A DNA stretch of 64,000 nucleotides, taken from the NCBI GenBank assembly GCA_945827635.1, contig CALZOG010000002.1:1-64000 (forward strand), written 5' to 3'. How positions within the stretch are numbered: position 1 is the first letter of the stretch; every line of letters begins with the position of its first letter. The DNA comes from an uncultured Bacteroidales bacterium. Its GTDB lineage: Bacteria; Bacteroidota; Bacteroidia; Bacteroidales; Paludibacteraceae. This document shows positions 39,601-49,121 of the stretch, piece by piece. The notes beneath the pieces were generated by a model. It saw only the letters and a program-made list of their open reading frames with translations, did no database searches and was not told the DNA's origin. A program made the translations under genes and the position numbers.

Positions 39601-41519
39601 CTCTTCTTCGCTTGTGCCTTGGCGTTCTCACGAGCTTGACGCAACTGCTCCTGTTGCATCTTTGCCAGACGTTCAGCCAAACCCGAACGAGGTTTCGCAT
39701 TGGCTTTCTTCTTGGCGTTGGCTTCCATCTCGGCAAGAATCTTCTTGTCGTCGGTCGTCCAACGGAAGATCATCGTTTGCAGGATCGAGAAGAACAATGC
39801 CAGCAGGTAGTAGTAACTCAATCCCGCTGCGTAGTCGTTGAAAATGAAGAAGAACATAACCGGCATAAGGTACATCATCCATTTCATCATTTTCTGCGAC
39901 GGATCATTGCCGCTCGCCTGAGTCTGCATCGTGATGTACGTGTACGCCACGTTTACTATTGTAAACAATATACAGAACAACGACAGGTGATCGCCTATTC
40001 CCCAAATCGGTGTGCTCCACGAGATAATCGAATCGTAGGTTGACAAGTCGTCCGCCCACAAGAACGATTTGCCGCGCAACTCAATAGCGGTCGGGAAGAA
40101 CCAGAACATCGCCATCACAACAGGCATCTGCAGCAGCATTGGCAGGCAGCCGCTCATCGGACTCACGCCGGCTCTTTGGTACAACGCCATTGTTGCTTGC
40201 TGGCGCTCTTGCATCTTCTCCGGCGGGAACTTCGCATTGATCTCGTCAATCTGTGGCTTCAGCACGCGCATCTTGGCGGTGGACTGATAGCTCTTGAATA
40301 CGAACGGCAGGATAATCAGCTTGATAACAATAGTCATTAGCAAAATAATCAAGCCTATGTGCAAGCCCCACGAGGTGAACAAGTCAAACATCGGTATCAC
40401 CAGAATCACGTTCACCCACGACACAATCTTCCAACCCAGCGGCACGAGTGACTTCAGGTTCAGCCTCTCGCTCTTTTCTACTCCCTCATCGTATGCCTTC
40501 AGGGTGTTGTAGTGGTTCGGACCGGTGTAGTATCTCAGATGAATAGGCTCGCGCAGGTCGAAGTTCAACGCCGTGGTCGTGTTGTACTCTTTGATATATC
40601 CCGAGTATTTGTTCTGCGGCTCTGACTCCAACTCCGACGAAATGAATCCGTCCTCGCTGATCAGTACAGTCGAGAAGAACTGGTCTTTGTACGCTATCCA
40701 GCGCAGACGACCGGCTTCTTTCTTGCGCGCACTCTTTTGCTCCGACAGGTCGCTTACATCGCCGCTCATGTCCATGTACTGCATCTGCGCATAGCGCTCC
40801 TCAAACTTACGGCCTTTCTCCTGTTGCGGAACCAACTGATGCCACTGCATCTCTATCGTGCTCACGTTCTGTGCCAGCACCTGCTCCATGTTGTGCGGTA
40901 CGATATCAAACCCGAACATGTACTCGTTCGCGGGCAGCGTGTACGTGAAGTCCAGATACGCCTCTTCGTTCGTGCTCTTCAGACGCATGGTCAGCACCGA
41001 GTCTTTCTTTATCGGCTCAAAATACAGGTTCTGTGTCGATATGATGCGGTTGTTCGCCGTGATCAGCGTAAACGCCAAGTTCGACTCCTCGCCTGTGAAC
41101 AGGTGCAGGTCGTTGATCGTGTCGCCGTAGGCTTTGTACTCCTTCAACTCCGCACGGTACAGACGTCCGCCGCGAGTGGTGAACGTCAAGCGTACACGCT
41201 CGTTCTCTAATGTTACAAAATCTTCTGTACCGCGTGCCGATACAGCAAAATCTCCGTACGTAGCCTGCAGACGGTCGTTCAACTCTTCTTCCGACAACTG
41301 ACCGTTGCCTTCCTGTTGCTCGCTGCTTGCCGCTGCAACTTCAGCGCTGATCTGCTGCGACAACTGTTCGGCTTCCCACTCCATCTGGCGAACCAGCGCA
41401 ATGCTGTCATTGATCCGCTGGCGCTCAGCCATCTCCTCTTTCGACGGACGGTTCAACATCGAGAAACCGACTATTATTGCTGCTATCAGCAAAAATCCAA
41501 TCCAAGTATTCTTATCCAT
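39597..41519 (-). CDS. yidC: Membrane protein insertase YidC
   Basis: MDKNTWIGFLLIAAIIVGFSM start, periplasmic domain, GCLPMLLQMPVVMAMFWFFPTAIELRG. Confidence 0.95.
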   Translation of the reverse strand: MDKNTWIGFLLIAAIIVGFSMLNRPSKEEMAERQRINDSIALVRQMEWEAEQLSQQISAEVAAASSEQQEGNGQLSEEELNDRLQATYGDFAVSARGTEDFVTLENERVRLTFTTRGGRLYRAELKEYKAYGDTINDLHLFTGEESNLAFTLITANNRIISTQNLYFEPIKKDSVLTMRLKSTNEEAYLDFTYTLPANEYMFGFDIVPHNMEQVLAQNVSTIEMQWHQLVPQQEKGRKFEERYAQMQYMDMSGDVSDLSEQKSARKKEAGRLRWIAYKDQFFSTVLISEDGFISSELESEPQNKYSGYIKEYNTTTALNFDLREPIHLRYYTGPNHYNTLKAYDEGVEKSERLNLKSLVPLGWKIVSWVNVILVIPMFDLFTSWGLHIGLIILLMTIVIKLIILPFVFKSYQSTAKMRVLKPQIDEINAKFPPEKMQERQQATMALYQRAGVSPMSGCLPMLLQMPVVMAMFWFFPTAIELRGKSFLWADDLSTYDSIISWSTPIWGIGDHLSLFCILFTIVNVAYTYITMQTQASGNDPSQKMMKWMMYLMPVMFFFIFNDYAAGLSYYYLLALFFSILQTMIFRWTTDDKKILAEMEANAKKKANAKPRSGLAERLAKMQQEQLRQARENAKAQAKKR

Positions 41520-41615
41520 TCTTTCTGTGTATATTCGTTTGTGTTCTATTAAAACGCGTATTTGCTCGTGTCCTGTACAATCGTATTTGTTCGTCTTCTG
41601 CAAAAACGTGCAGGA

Positions 41616-41664
41616 AATCGGGGGGATATCGAGGGATTGTCGAGGGTTTATCGAGCCGTTTTCG
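41616..41664. repeat. Period-11 repeat (TATCGAGGGAT-like), upstream of yidC
   Basis: Units at 41616, 41627, 41638, 41649. Confidence 0.85.
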
Positions 41665-41828
41665 TTAGTAAACACCTCTTTCTTCTAACCGCCTGACGCA
41701 CAAATCACGCAAAAACATACAAAGTTACGAAAAATTTTTGCAATTTGCAAGAAATTATCCAATATTTTAACAATTGCAAAGCACTTATTACAGAAATAGA
41801 ACTTTTTTTTAAAAAAAGTGCGAAAATA

Positions 41829-41860
41829 TTTGCAGGAATCAATTTTTTTTTGTATCTTTG
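41829..41860 (+). promoter_or_regulatory. Promoter of rpmB operon
   Basis: TTTG-N20-TATCTTTG. Confidence 0.75.
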
Positions 41861-41967
41861 TACGATTTTTTCGCGCATTACGCGATTATGAGTTGATTTT
41901 TAGGGATTTTAGCCTCTCGCCAGATGCGGGACGCTTGGCTACGGAAAAATATAAAATTTATAATAAA

Positions 41968-42207
41968 ATGTCTAAGATTTGTCAAATTACCGGCAAGAAA
42001 GCCATGGGTGGATGCAATGTGTCTCACTCGAAGCGCCATACTAAGCGCACTTTCGATGTGAACCTCTTCCACAGAAAGTTCTACTGGGTAGAACAGGATT
42101 GCTGGATTCAGCTGAACGTGAGTGCAGCTGGTCTGCGTACTATTAACAAAATCGGTTTGGACGCTGCGCTTAAGCAAGCTGCCGAAAAGGGTTACCTTTA
42201 CGAGTAA
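41968..42207 (+). CDS. rpmB: 50S ribosomal protein L28
   Basis: [33 protein letters not shown]. Confidence 0.96.
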   Translation: MSKICQITGKKAMGGCNVSHSKRHTKRTFDVNLFHRKFYWVEQDCWIQLNVSAAGLRTINKIGLDAALKQAAEKGYLYE

Positions 42208-42225
42208 ATTAGGAGGATTACAGTT

Positions 42226-42414
42226 ATGGCAAAGAAAAACAAAGAAGCCCGCGTGCAAGTTATTCTTGAGTGCACCGAGCAGAAAAACAGCGGTGTTCCC
42301 GGCATGAGCCGTTACATCACAACCAAGAACCGTAAGAATACTCCTGATCGCCTCGAGCTGAAGAAGTATAACCCGTATCTGAAACGTTACACTATCCACA
42401 AGGAGATTAAGTAA
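42226..42414 (+). CDS. rpmG: 50S ribosomal protein L33
   Basis: [12 protein letters not shown]...[21 protein letters not shown]. Confidence 0.95.
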   Translation: MAKKNKEARVQVILECTEQKNSGVPGMSRYITTKNRKNTPDRLELKKYNPYLKRYTIHKEIK

Positions 42415-42449
42415 TCCGTGTTGGTGCTAAACTAAAAGGAGATTAAACA

Positions 42450-42602
42450 ATGGCAAAGAAAGCGGTTGCAACACTTCACACCGGCAACGCCGGACGTAAC
42501 CACACGAAGTGCATTAAGATGGTTAAAAGCCCAAAAACCGGTGCTTACATCTTCCAGGAGGAAATCGTAGAAAACGAGAAAGTACAAGAGTTCTTCAAAT
42601 AA
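42450..42602 (+). CDS. DUF4295-type 50-aa protein (MAKKAVATLHTGNAGRNHTKCIKMVKSPKTGAYIFQEEIVENEKVQEFFK)
   Basis: Translated by hand; shorter than the ORF-track cut-off; conserved position after rpmG in Bacteroidota. Confidence 0.85.
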   Translation: MAKKAVATLHTGNAGRNHTKCIKMVKSPKTGAYIFQEEIVENEKVQEFFK

Positions 42603-42631
42603 TAAGGCTTGCGTACGCACGCGTAAAACAA

Positions 42632-42665
42632 TCAACCCCGCCCAACAGCGGGGTTGACTGTTTTT
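42632..42665 (+). terminator. Terminator of rpmB-rpmG operon
   Basis: TCAACCCCGC-CCAACA-GCGGGGTTGA then CTGTTTTT. Confidence 0.9.
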
Positions 42666-42673
42666 ATCTATCT

Positions 42674-42743
42674 GTCTATCCTCTATCCTCTATTATCTAT
42701 TGTCTATTATCTATTGTCTATTGTCTATTGTCTATTATCACTC
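42674..42743. repeat. Period-7 repeat (G/A)TCTATT, about 9-10 units
   Basis: GTCTATT/ATCTATT heptads counted from 42674. Confidence 0.9.
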
Positions 42744-42796
42744 TTCTCTCACGCTATCAATCTCCCTTCCCTTTAGGGAGGGGCAGGGGATAGGCT

Positions 42797-42836
42797 ATAA
42801 AAAAGCGCTGCCCGTATTCGGGGCAGCGCGCATTTT
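42797..42836. terminator. Bidirectional terminator hairpin GCGCTGCCC/GGGCAGCGC
   Basis: Perfect 9-bp stem flanked by A-run and T-run. Confidence 0.85.
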
Positions 42837-42852
42837 TGTCGCCTCGTATATC

Positions 42853-44853
42853 TTACTTGGCTTGTGTGCCTTGTACGGTGAATATCTTACCGTCGCGTAC
42901 GATGTACAACTGACCGTTCAGCATGAGCTTGGTGGTCGTGCTGCCGGCTACAGCGTTGTCAACAGCGGTCGGCACGCGCTTGATCGGACGCAATGACAGA
43001 CGGTTGTTGTATGTTCCTGCCTCCGAGTAGATGCTTACCGTCTCGCTCAGGTTGTAGCTGCGGTCGGTCAAAGCGTCATACAACTCATAATCCTTAGCAT
43101 ATACTGGCATGTTGAGCTCCATCTCACCTGCCGTGCGAATCATGTATCCCAGACGCATTGCATCCTCGCCTGCAGGGCGAACGATCTGTGCGCATTGTAC
43201 GTTATCTACATCCAGGAAGTACATCTGTACTGGAGCAGTTGCTGTCATGAACTTCGATGCGTCACGACCTGCCTCGTACTTCAAGCTCGAGTTGCTGCGG
43301 AAGATTACACGGGTCTTGTCGGTGTAGCCTCCGGCGGTTGCCTCGATATCAATGCGGCTGTTCTCCTCAACCTGTGCAGTACGTGCCGGAGCAGGTGATT
43401 GGGCACCGCTGAACGACAAGGAGTCCTCGCCGTTAGTCTGGATAAAGAATGCCTGCAGCGGTTGGAACGTCAGATTCTGGCTGCTCAGCAACTCGTTGGT
43501 ATAACCTGTACCGTTCCAGATCGTTGCCGATGCATCGGTCAGACCTTTAACCGTAATGGCTGCTGCGGACAGTTCAGTGTTGTACGGGTTACCGATAAAG
43601 TTCCAGTTGGCGTTCTGCGCGTGCTCGGCTTCGTAGGTTTCCAGCGGAACGGTCATTGCCTCCTTCATCAGGTTCTCGGCATAGACGTTCAGACGCAGGT
43701 TACCGGCCTTGGTGCTGTAAATGATATATCCCTGCAATGCATTGAACATCTCGGGTGTCTCCCAACCCGAACGGGCCTCGGCACGAACAGCGCCGTTGTA
43801 TGTACCCCATGCTACACCTGCCAGGTCGCTTGTTACGAGCATATCTGCGTTCCAGCCGTCTGCAATCATGAGCTGCGGCAGGCAGAAGAATGTCCACTGG
43901 TTAGCGGCTACGGCAATGTTGACGTACGAATCGGCATACTCGGCAACGAACGTCGTATCGCTGACGATCGTTACGTTACGCGGGTTCTCTACTAATCCGT
44001 CTTGCCACTGTACGAAGTGTCTGTCTGTGTTGTCCTTAGCGTTCAACTCAATCTCTTCGCCCCAGGAAATAGTTTGTATGGTTGTATCCTTGTCATATAC
44101 AATCGTTAGTTCAAACTCCAGCAACTTTTCAGTGTAGGTGGCTGTATAGTTGTTCTCGCCCTTGGTTACAGCATGAATCTCGGGATACCAACCGCTCCAT
44201 GTATATACAGTGCCCTCGGTTGTATCGCGAGTAGGTGTATCGCCTTTGTACTCTGGCAGCGTGCCATACGCCACTGTATCGGCATACAGGACAGTCTTGC
44301 CGTCCCAATCGAAGAACGTTACATGGTAATGGTTCGTCGTGGTATCCCACACTGCAATATATGTCTGCGGACCGGTAACAGGACCTACCTGTGGATTCCA
44401 ACCGATAAAGGTGTACGTGAATTCGTCCGTAGCATCTTTCACTGGTGTCTCAGGTACGGTAACTTCATCTCCGTAGAAGTAGTTGTCTTCGCTTAGAGTC
44501 TCGCCATTGTCGTTCTTGAATAGGATAGAGTACGAGTTGTGCGTGTACCATGCCGTCAGCGACATTGACTCAGTCAGTGTAATCTGACGGATTGTGTCAG
44601 TTACTTCATCACTCCACTTTTCGAATGTGTAGCCTTGAATGGTCTTGGCGGTGATGGTAAGTGTCGTGCCGGAAGCATACGCCCCTGAACCTTCCGGTGC
44701 TTGATTGGCAATCGTGTCGCCCGACGAGATGTCAGCGGCAATAAGTTCCAGGTCAACCATCAGTGTACCGGGATCACTCGGGAAATCCTGAGCCGTAACA
44801 CTTGCGCTGAACAGCAGCGCGCAAATAGCGGTTAGTGTAAAAATCTTTTTCAT
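42853..44853 (-). CDS. Secreted protein with InlB B-repeat-like segments and C-terminal tag NGQLYIVRDGKIFTVQGTQAK
   Basis: Signal peptide; repeated YSILFKNDNGETLSEDNYFYGDEV / YHVTFFDWDGKTVLYADTVAYGTLP. Confidence 0.8.
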   Translation of the reverse strand: MKKIFTLTAICALLFSASVTAQDFPSDPGTLMVDLELIAADISSGDTIANQAPEGSGAYASGTTLTITAKTIQGYTFEKWSDEVTDTIRQITLTESMSLTAWYTHNSYSILFKNDNGETLSEDNYFYGDEVTVPETPVKDATDEFTYTFIGWNPQVGPVTGPQTYIAVWDTTTNHYHVTFFDWDGKTVLYADTVAYGTLPEYKGDTPTRDTTEGTVYTWSGWYPEIHAVTKGENNYTATYTEKLLEFELTIVYDKDTTIQTISWGEEIELNAKDNTDRHFVQWQDGLVENPRNVTIVSDTTFVAEYADSYVNIAVAANQWTFFCLPQLMIADGWNADMLVTSDLAGVAWGTYNGAVRAEARSGWETPEMFNALQGYIIYSTKAGNLRLNVYAENLMKEAMTVPLETYEAEHAQNANWNFIGNPYNTELSAAAITVKGLTDASATIWNGTGYTNELLSSQNLTFQPLQAFFIQTNGEDSLSFSGAQSPAPARTAQVEENSRIDIEATAGGYTDKTRVIFRSNSSLKYEAGRDASKFMTATAPVQMYFLDVDNVQCAQIVRPAGEDAMRLGYMIRTAGEMELNMPVYAKDYELYDALTDRSYNLSETVSIYSEAGTYNNRLSLRPIKRVPTAVDNAVAGSTTTKLMLNGQLYIVRDGKIFTVQGTQAK

Positions 44854-44891
44854 AAACTATGGCGTTTAATTATTTGTATTTCAGTCCTCAA

Positions 44892-45800
44892 CTATTGTAT
44901 CACGAACTTCCCTCCCTGCTGTACAACAATGCCTCGGTATCCTGCGCCTACACGTAATCCTAACAGGTTGTACATCGGTTGTGTCGTATCCATCTCGCGG
45001 CGGACGTTCGTTGCCTCTACTGCGTTATACTGGTCGGCTATGGCAGTCAGCTGGAACTCGGTCAGCACCTCAGGCTCGCCTTGCTGGTTGGTGACATACA
45101 GTGCATTGATCGTAACAGGCGCTGCGCCCGGTGATTCGCTCACGTTCACTGCGCCATATGTGGCTGCCGGCGGGGTTACTCCGGTCTTGTTGAAGTCCGC
45201 TGATGCAAAACCTGACAGAGCAGGACCACCGTTCTCGTCCACAAGTTTAATGCCGCGAATACGCTTGCGCACGGAAGCGGGTGCTTTTAGCGAGCGCACG
45301 TACATTGTTACGGAATCAAAGAGGATGGACGCTTGTGGTGTACCAATGATTGGTACTACTGCTTCGGCTACCAGCACTCCGTCGCCTGTAATGATGATAT
45401 CCGCCTGCGATGCAATAACGGTATCCGCAAAGATCGTTGAAGAGTCGCACAGCACTATCACCAGCGGGTCCGAACCCATATAACTGATAGCTGCCATCAT
45501 ACTGCCACCTACCTTCACCGTTGCAGATGTGAGGGAGAGCACGTTTTCCTCTGTTTTATACACAATCGAACCGTCACCGGTTACGTCAATCTCAGTAGGC
45601 GTACTCGTCGGATCGTCGGACGCACTGACCGTGTCGCCCATAATAACCACTACTGGCGGTACATATACCACACCGGGATCAGGAGGAAACAACGGATTGT
45701 CCGAATTGTTAGGTTCGGGATCATCTGCCAGTACGGAAACAAACGGACAAAGCGACAACAGAAGGCTCAGTAGCCATATGTGAAAAATGCGCATTTGCAT
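44892..45800 (-). CDS. Secreted hypothetical protein with C-terminal tag NLLGLRVGAGYRGIVVQQGGKFVIQ
   Basis: Signal peptide and tag; no family recognised. Confidence 0.7.
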   Translation of the reverse strand: MQMRIFHIWLLSLLLSLCPFVSVLADDPEPNNSDNPLFPPDPGVVYVPPVVVIMGDTVSASDDPTSTPTEIDVTGDGSIVYKTEENVLSLTSATVKVGGSMMAAISYMGSDPLVIVLCDSSTIFADTVIASQADIIITGDGVLVAEAVVPIIGTPQASILFDSVTMYVRSLKAPASVRKRIRGIKLVDENGGPALSGFASADFNKTGVTPPAATYGAVNVSESPGAAPVTINALYVTNQQGEPEVLTEFQLTAIADQYNAVEATNVRREMDTTQPMYNLLGLRVGAGYRGIVVQQGGKFVIQ

Positions 45801-45909
45801 ACTTTGTAGGAGTGATTTTGCTACTCTTTTGCATTTTCACTACAAAATTACGAAAAAATATTCAATTATACAAATATTTTGCAAAATATTTTATATTTGT
45901 GGTAAATTA

Positions 45910-45941
45910 TTTGTTTTTATTATTGTTTTTTTGTATCTTTG
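45910..45941 (+). promoter_or_regulatory. Promoter of tex
   Basis: TTTG-N20-TATCTTTG. Confidence 0.7.
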
Positions 45942-45991
45942 CATCGAAAATAGTTATCTTTGTCTATAAATTTTCTTATCGTACTGTCATA

Positions 45992-48091
45992 ATGAATATC
46001 TCATCCGTTATCAGTCGTCGCCTTGGTTTGGGCGAGAAGCAGGTGCAAGCCGTTATTGGTCTGTTGCACGAGGGTGCCACTATCCCGTTTATTGCGCGTT
46101 ACCGCAAGGAGCGCACCGGCTCGCTCGACGAACTGCAGATTGCTGCCATTGAGGCGGAGAACACCAAACTCGAGGAACTTGAACGTCGCAAGCAGACCGT
46201 ACTCGCCACTATTGAGGAGCAGGGACAACTCACGCCCGAACTGCGCCGGCGTATCGATGAGTGCGAGGATAGCGTGGAACTTGAGGATATCTACCTGCCC
46301 TACAAACCTCACCGCAAGACACGTGCCGACAAGGCGCGTGAGGCGGGCTTGCAACCTTTGGCGGACCTGCTGCTCAAGCAAGATCCGCGAACCGATTGCC
46401 GCCGTGAGGCACAACGTTACGGCAAACCTGACGAAACCCTGCAGGGCGCACGGGATATCATTGCCGAACAGATCAGCATGGACGAACGCTCACGCAATGC
46501 CGTGCGGCGCGAGTTCGCATATACAGCCATGATCCGCACCAAGGAAATCAAGCAACTTACTGCGCAGCGTGCACAGGAGGCTGCTAATTACCGCGAGTAT
46601 TTTGCGGTCGATGAACCGCTCAAACGTATCAGTTCGCACCGCCTGCTGGCTATTCGCAGGGCAGAGACCGAAGGATTCCTGCGTGTGGATATAAGTTGCG
46701 ATCAGGAAAAAGCACTCGACAAACTGGCACGCCTCTGGCTGCATAACAACTCCAACGCAGCCTACGAGGTCGAGCAGGCGATGGAGGACAGTTACAAACG
46801 TCTGCTCAAGCCGGCAATAGAAACGGAGTGCGCAGCCTCTTCCAAGCAGAAGGCGGACGCTGAGGCTATACGCGTGTTTGCCGATAACCTCCGCCAACTG
46901 TTGCTGGAGAATCCGCTGGGGCAGAAACGTGTGCTGGCACTCGATCCGGGTTTCCGAACGGGCTGCAAACTCGTTTGCCTGTCTGCGCAAGGCGACCTGC
47001 TCTATCACGCGGTTATCTGTCCTCACCCGCCGGTCAACAAACGTGCGGAGGCAGAAGCTATACTGCTCAAGGCGTTGCACGATTATTGTATAGAGGCTAT
47101 TGCCATCGGCAACGGCACTGCCAGCCGCGAAACCGAAGCGTTTGTCCGCGAAGTACTCCAATCTTCAAATCAGAAATCTTCAAATCTTCAAATTAACGAA
47201 AACATTCCCGTTTTCGTAGTAAGCGAGAACGGTGCTTCCGTCTATTCGGCATCGAAGATCGGGCGTGAGGAGTTTCCTGAAGAAGATGTAACCGTCCGCG
47301 GTGCGGTGAGCATTGGCAGACGGCTCATGGATCCCTTGGCTGAACTGGTGAAGATCGACCCGAAGAGCATAGGTGTCGGACAGTACCAGCACGATGTCGA
47401 TCAGGCGGAACTCAAGCGAAGCCTCGACCAGACGGTAGAAAGTGTGGTGAACTATGTTGGGGTGGATGTCAATACTGCCAGCAAGCACCTGCTGACGTAT
47501 ATCTCCGGCGTGGGACCGGTGGTGGCGCAGAATATTGTCAATTACCGCGCCGAGCACGGCGCGTTCCCCGACCGACGTGCGTTGCTCAATGTGCCCAAGA
47601 TGGGCGCGAAGACTTTCGAGCAATGTGCCGGTTTCCTGCGTATAGCCGGTGGTACTAACCCGCTCGACAACACTGCCGTGCACCCCGAGCGATATGCCGT
47701 GGCGGCACGACTGCAACAGGCGAAAATGTTAGGTAGGGAAGTTCGGCTGGAAGATTTTGTCAGCGAGGAGGTAGGCTTGCCTACCTTGCAGGATATATGG
47801 CGTGAATTGGATAAACCCTCGCGCGACCCGCGCAACCAGATTGAGGAGTTCCGTTTTTCCGAAGCCGTACATTCAATCGACGACTTGCAGGAGGGCATGA
47901 GTCTGCCGGGTATAGTTACGAACATCAGCAATTTCGGCGCGTTTGTGGATATGGGTATTCATAAGGACGGTTTGATTCACGTCTCGCAACTCCGCGGCAA
48001 GACGCTCGCGTTGCATCAGCACCTGACGGTTGAGGTCCTCAGTATCGACCGCGAACGCAACCGTATATCCCTCAAACCTGCTAACGCTTAG
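45992..48091 (+). CDS. tex: Tex family transcription accessory protein (YqgF, HhH, S1 domains)
   Basis: GATIPFIARYRKERTGSLDE, LALDPGFRTGCKLV, SENGASVYSASKIGREEFPEEDVTVRGAVSIGRRLMDPLAELVKIDPKSIGVGQYQHDV. Confidence 0.95.
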   Translation: MNISSVISRRLGLGEKQVQAVIGLLHEGATIPFIARYRKERTGSLDELQIAAIEAENTKLEELERRKQTVLATIEEQGQLTPELRRRIDECEDSVELEDIYLPYKPHRKTRADKAREAGLQPLADLLLKQDPRTDCRREAQRYGKPDETLQGARDIIAEQISMDERSRNAVRREFAYTAMIRTKEIKQLTAQRAQEAANYREYFAVDEPLKRISSHRLLAIRRAETEGFLRVDISCDQEKALDKLARLWLHNNSNAAYEVEQAMEDSYKRLLKPAIETECAASSKQKADAEAIRVFADNLRQLLLENPLGQKRVLALDPGFRTGCKLVCLSAQGDLLYHAVICPHPPVNKRAEAEAILLKALHDYCIEAIAIGNGTASRETEAFVREVLQSSNQKSSNLQINENIPVFVVSENGASVYSASKIGREEFPEEDVTVRGAVSIGRRLMDPLAELVKIDPKSIGVGQYQHDVDQAELKRSLDQTVESVVNYVGVDVNTASKHLLTYISGVGPVVAQNIVNYRAEHGAFPDRRALLNVPKMGAKTFEQCAGFLRIAGGTNPLDNTAVHPERYAVAARLQQAKMLGREVRLEDFVSEEVGLPTLQDIWRELDKPSRDPRNQIEEFRFSEAVHSIDDLQEGMSLPGIVTNISNFGAFVDMGIHKDGLIHVSQLRGKTLALHQHLTVEVLSIDRERNRISLKPANA

Positions 48092-48704
48092 CCTGCGAGT
48101 CGTACCACTCGCGGCATAAACTGCGCAGGTGCTCTTCGTTGCGAATGACAGCTCGCAGTTCGTTCAGTCCGCGAACGTTGCGGTCGCTGTTCAGCCACAG
48201 GCGCATGTAGCCGCCTTCGGCATATTTCTCAAGCAGATGTTCCAGGCTGCGTTCGTATAAGGTGTTGAAATCACCGCCAGGGTAGAGTTTGGCGCTGTAT
48301 GCCATTGTGCGGTGTATGACTGTCAGCGGCTCGATCTGCCTGTCGGCTTCCGCCACGATAGCACCGTAGATCGTGCGTGGTGGGTTCTTGCCGCTCGCAC
48401 GGTGGTCTTCCACGGCTTCCTTCATTACGTGCAACTGCTCCTCTGTGAACCATTGCCTGAGCGTTCGGTCTGCCATCAGAATCTCGCCGGAGTGTATATG
48501 ATGCAACTCTCGGTCGATACGCAGCCCTATGTCGTGGTAGGCGGCTATGGTGTATGCCATCTGCTCGTCGGCGTTGTACTGCTGCGCAAGTTTCAGACTC
48601 TCATCGATCACTGTCAGCGCATGGTCGCGCCGGTGACCTCCATCAAAAGTATCGTACTGAGGCAGGATAGTCTGCTCGATGTAATGTCGCAGGTCGGGGT
48701 TCAT
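48081..48704 (-). CDS. HD-domain phosphohydrolase
   Basis: HRRDHALTVIDESLKLA...AAYHDIGLRI. Confidence 0.8.
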   Translation of the reverse strand: MNPDLRHYIEQTILPQYDTFDGGHRRDHALTVIDESLKLAQQYNADEQMAYTIAAYHDIGLRIDRELHHIHSGEILMADRTLRQWFTEEQLHVMKEAVEDHRASGKNPPRTIYGAIVAEADRQIEPLTVIHRTMAYSAKLYPGGDFNTLYERSLEHLLEKYAEGGYMRLWLNSDRNVRGLNELRAVIRNEEHLRSLCREWYDSQAKR

Positions 48705-48829
48705 GGCTTCTGCAGTTTGGTTATGCCCACGTATGCGAGCAGGATCAGGTTCATCATTAGCGCGTAGATGATAGCGGGTATAGCAATCACTTCGTTGTTG
48801 AATATCAGCGGACTGCACGCCACCAGCAA
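48701..48829 (-). CDS. Possible small membrane protein (about 42 aa, TTG start): MLVACSPLIFNNEVIAIPAIIYALMMNLILLAYVGITKLQKP
   Basis: Hydrophobic frame whose TGA overlaps the ATG of the HD gene (ATGA); TATCTTTG element just upstream; not in the ORF track. Confidence 0.4.
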   Translation of the reverse strand: MLVACSPLIFNNEVIAIPAIIYALMMNLILLAYVGITKLQKP

Positions 48830-48965
48830 ATACCAATGCAAAGATACGAAATTTTCTTAAAATATGCAAATAAATTATAAAAAACACGGCTAAATGCAAG
48901 AGATTCCGCAAATTCTGTGCACTTTACGTTGCACTTTTCCACTTGTCTGCTTTTTCGCTAAAAAC

Positions 48966-49073
48966 CTCGGCGAAAGTTCGATAAAACCCCGACAAAACCC
49001 CGATCGAACAGCACGAATTTCGTTCCGTTCCATCGGGCCATTATCGAGCCAACATCGATCCATTATCGAAGAG
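48966..49073. repeat. Period-11 repeats in two orientations (TTCGATAAAAC and TTATCGAGCCA types)
   Basis: Units at 48977, 48988, 48999 and 49030, 49041, 49052, 49063; shares 17-nt CGTTCCGTTCCATCGGG with 33286. Confidence 0.85.
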
Positions 49074-49121
49074 ATGCATATTTTTTGCTTTACTAAAGGA
49101 GAGTCATAGCCCGGTACTGCT

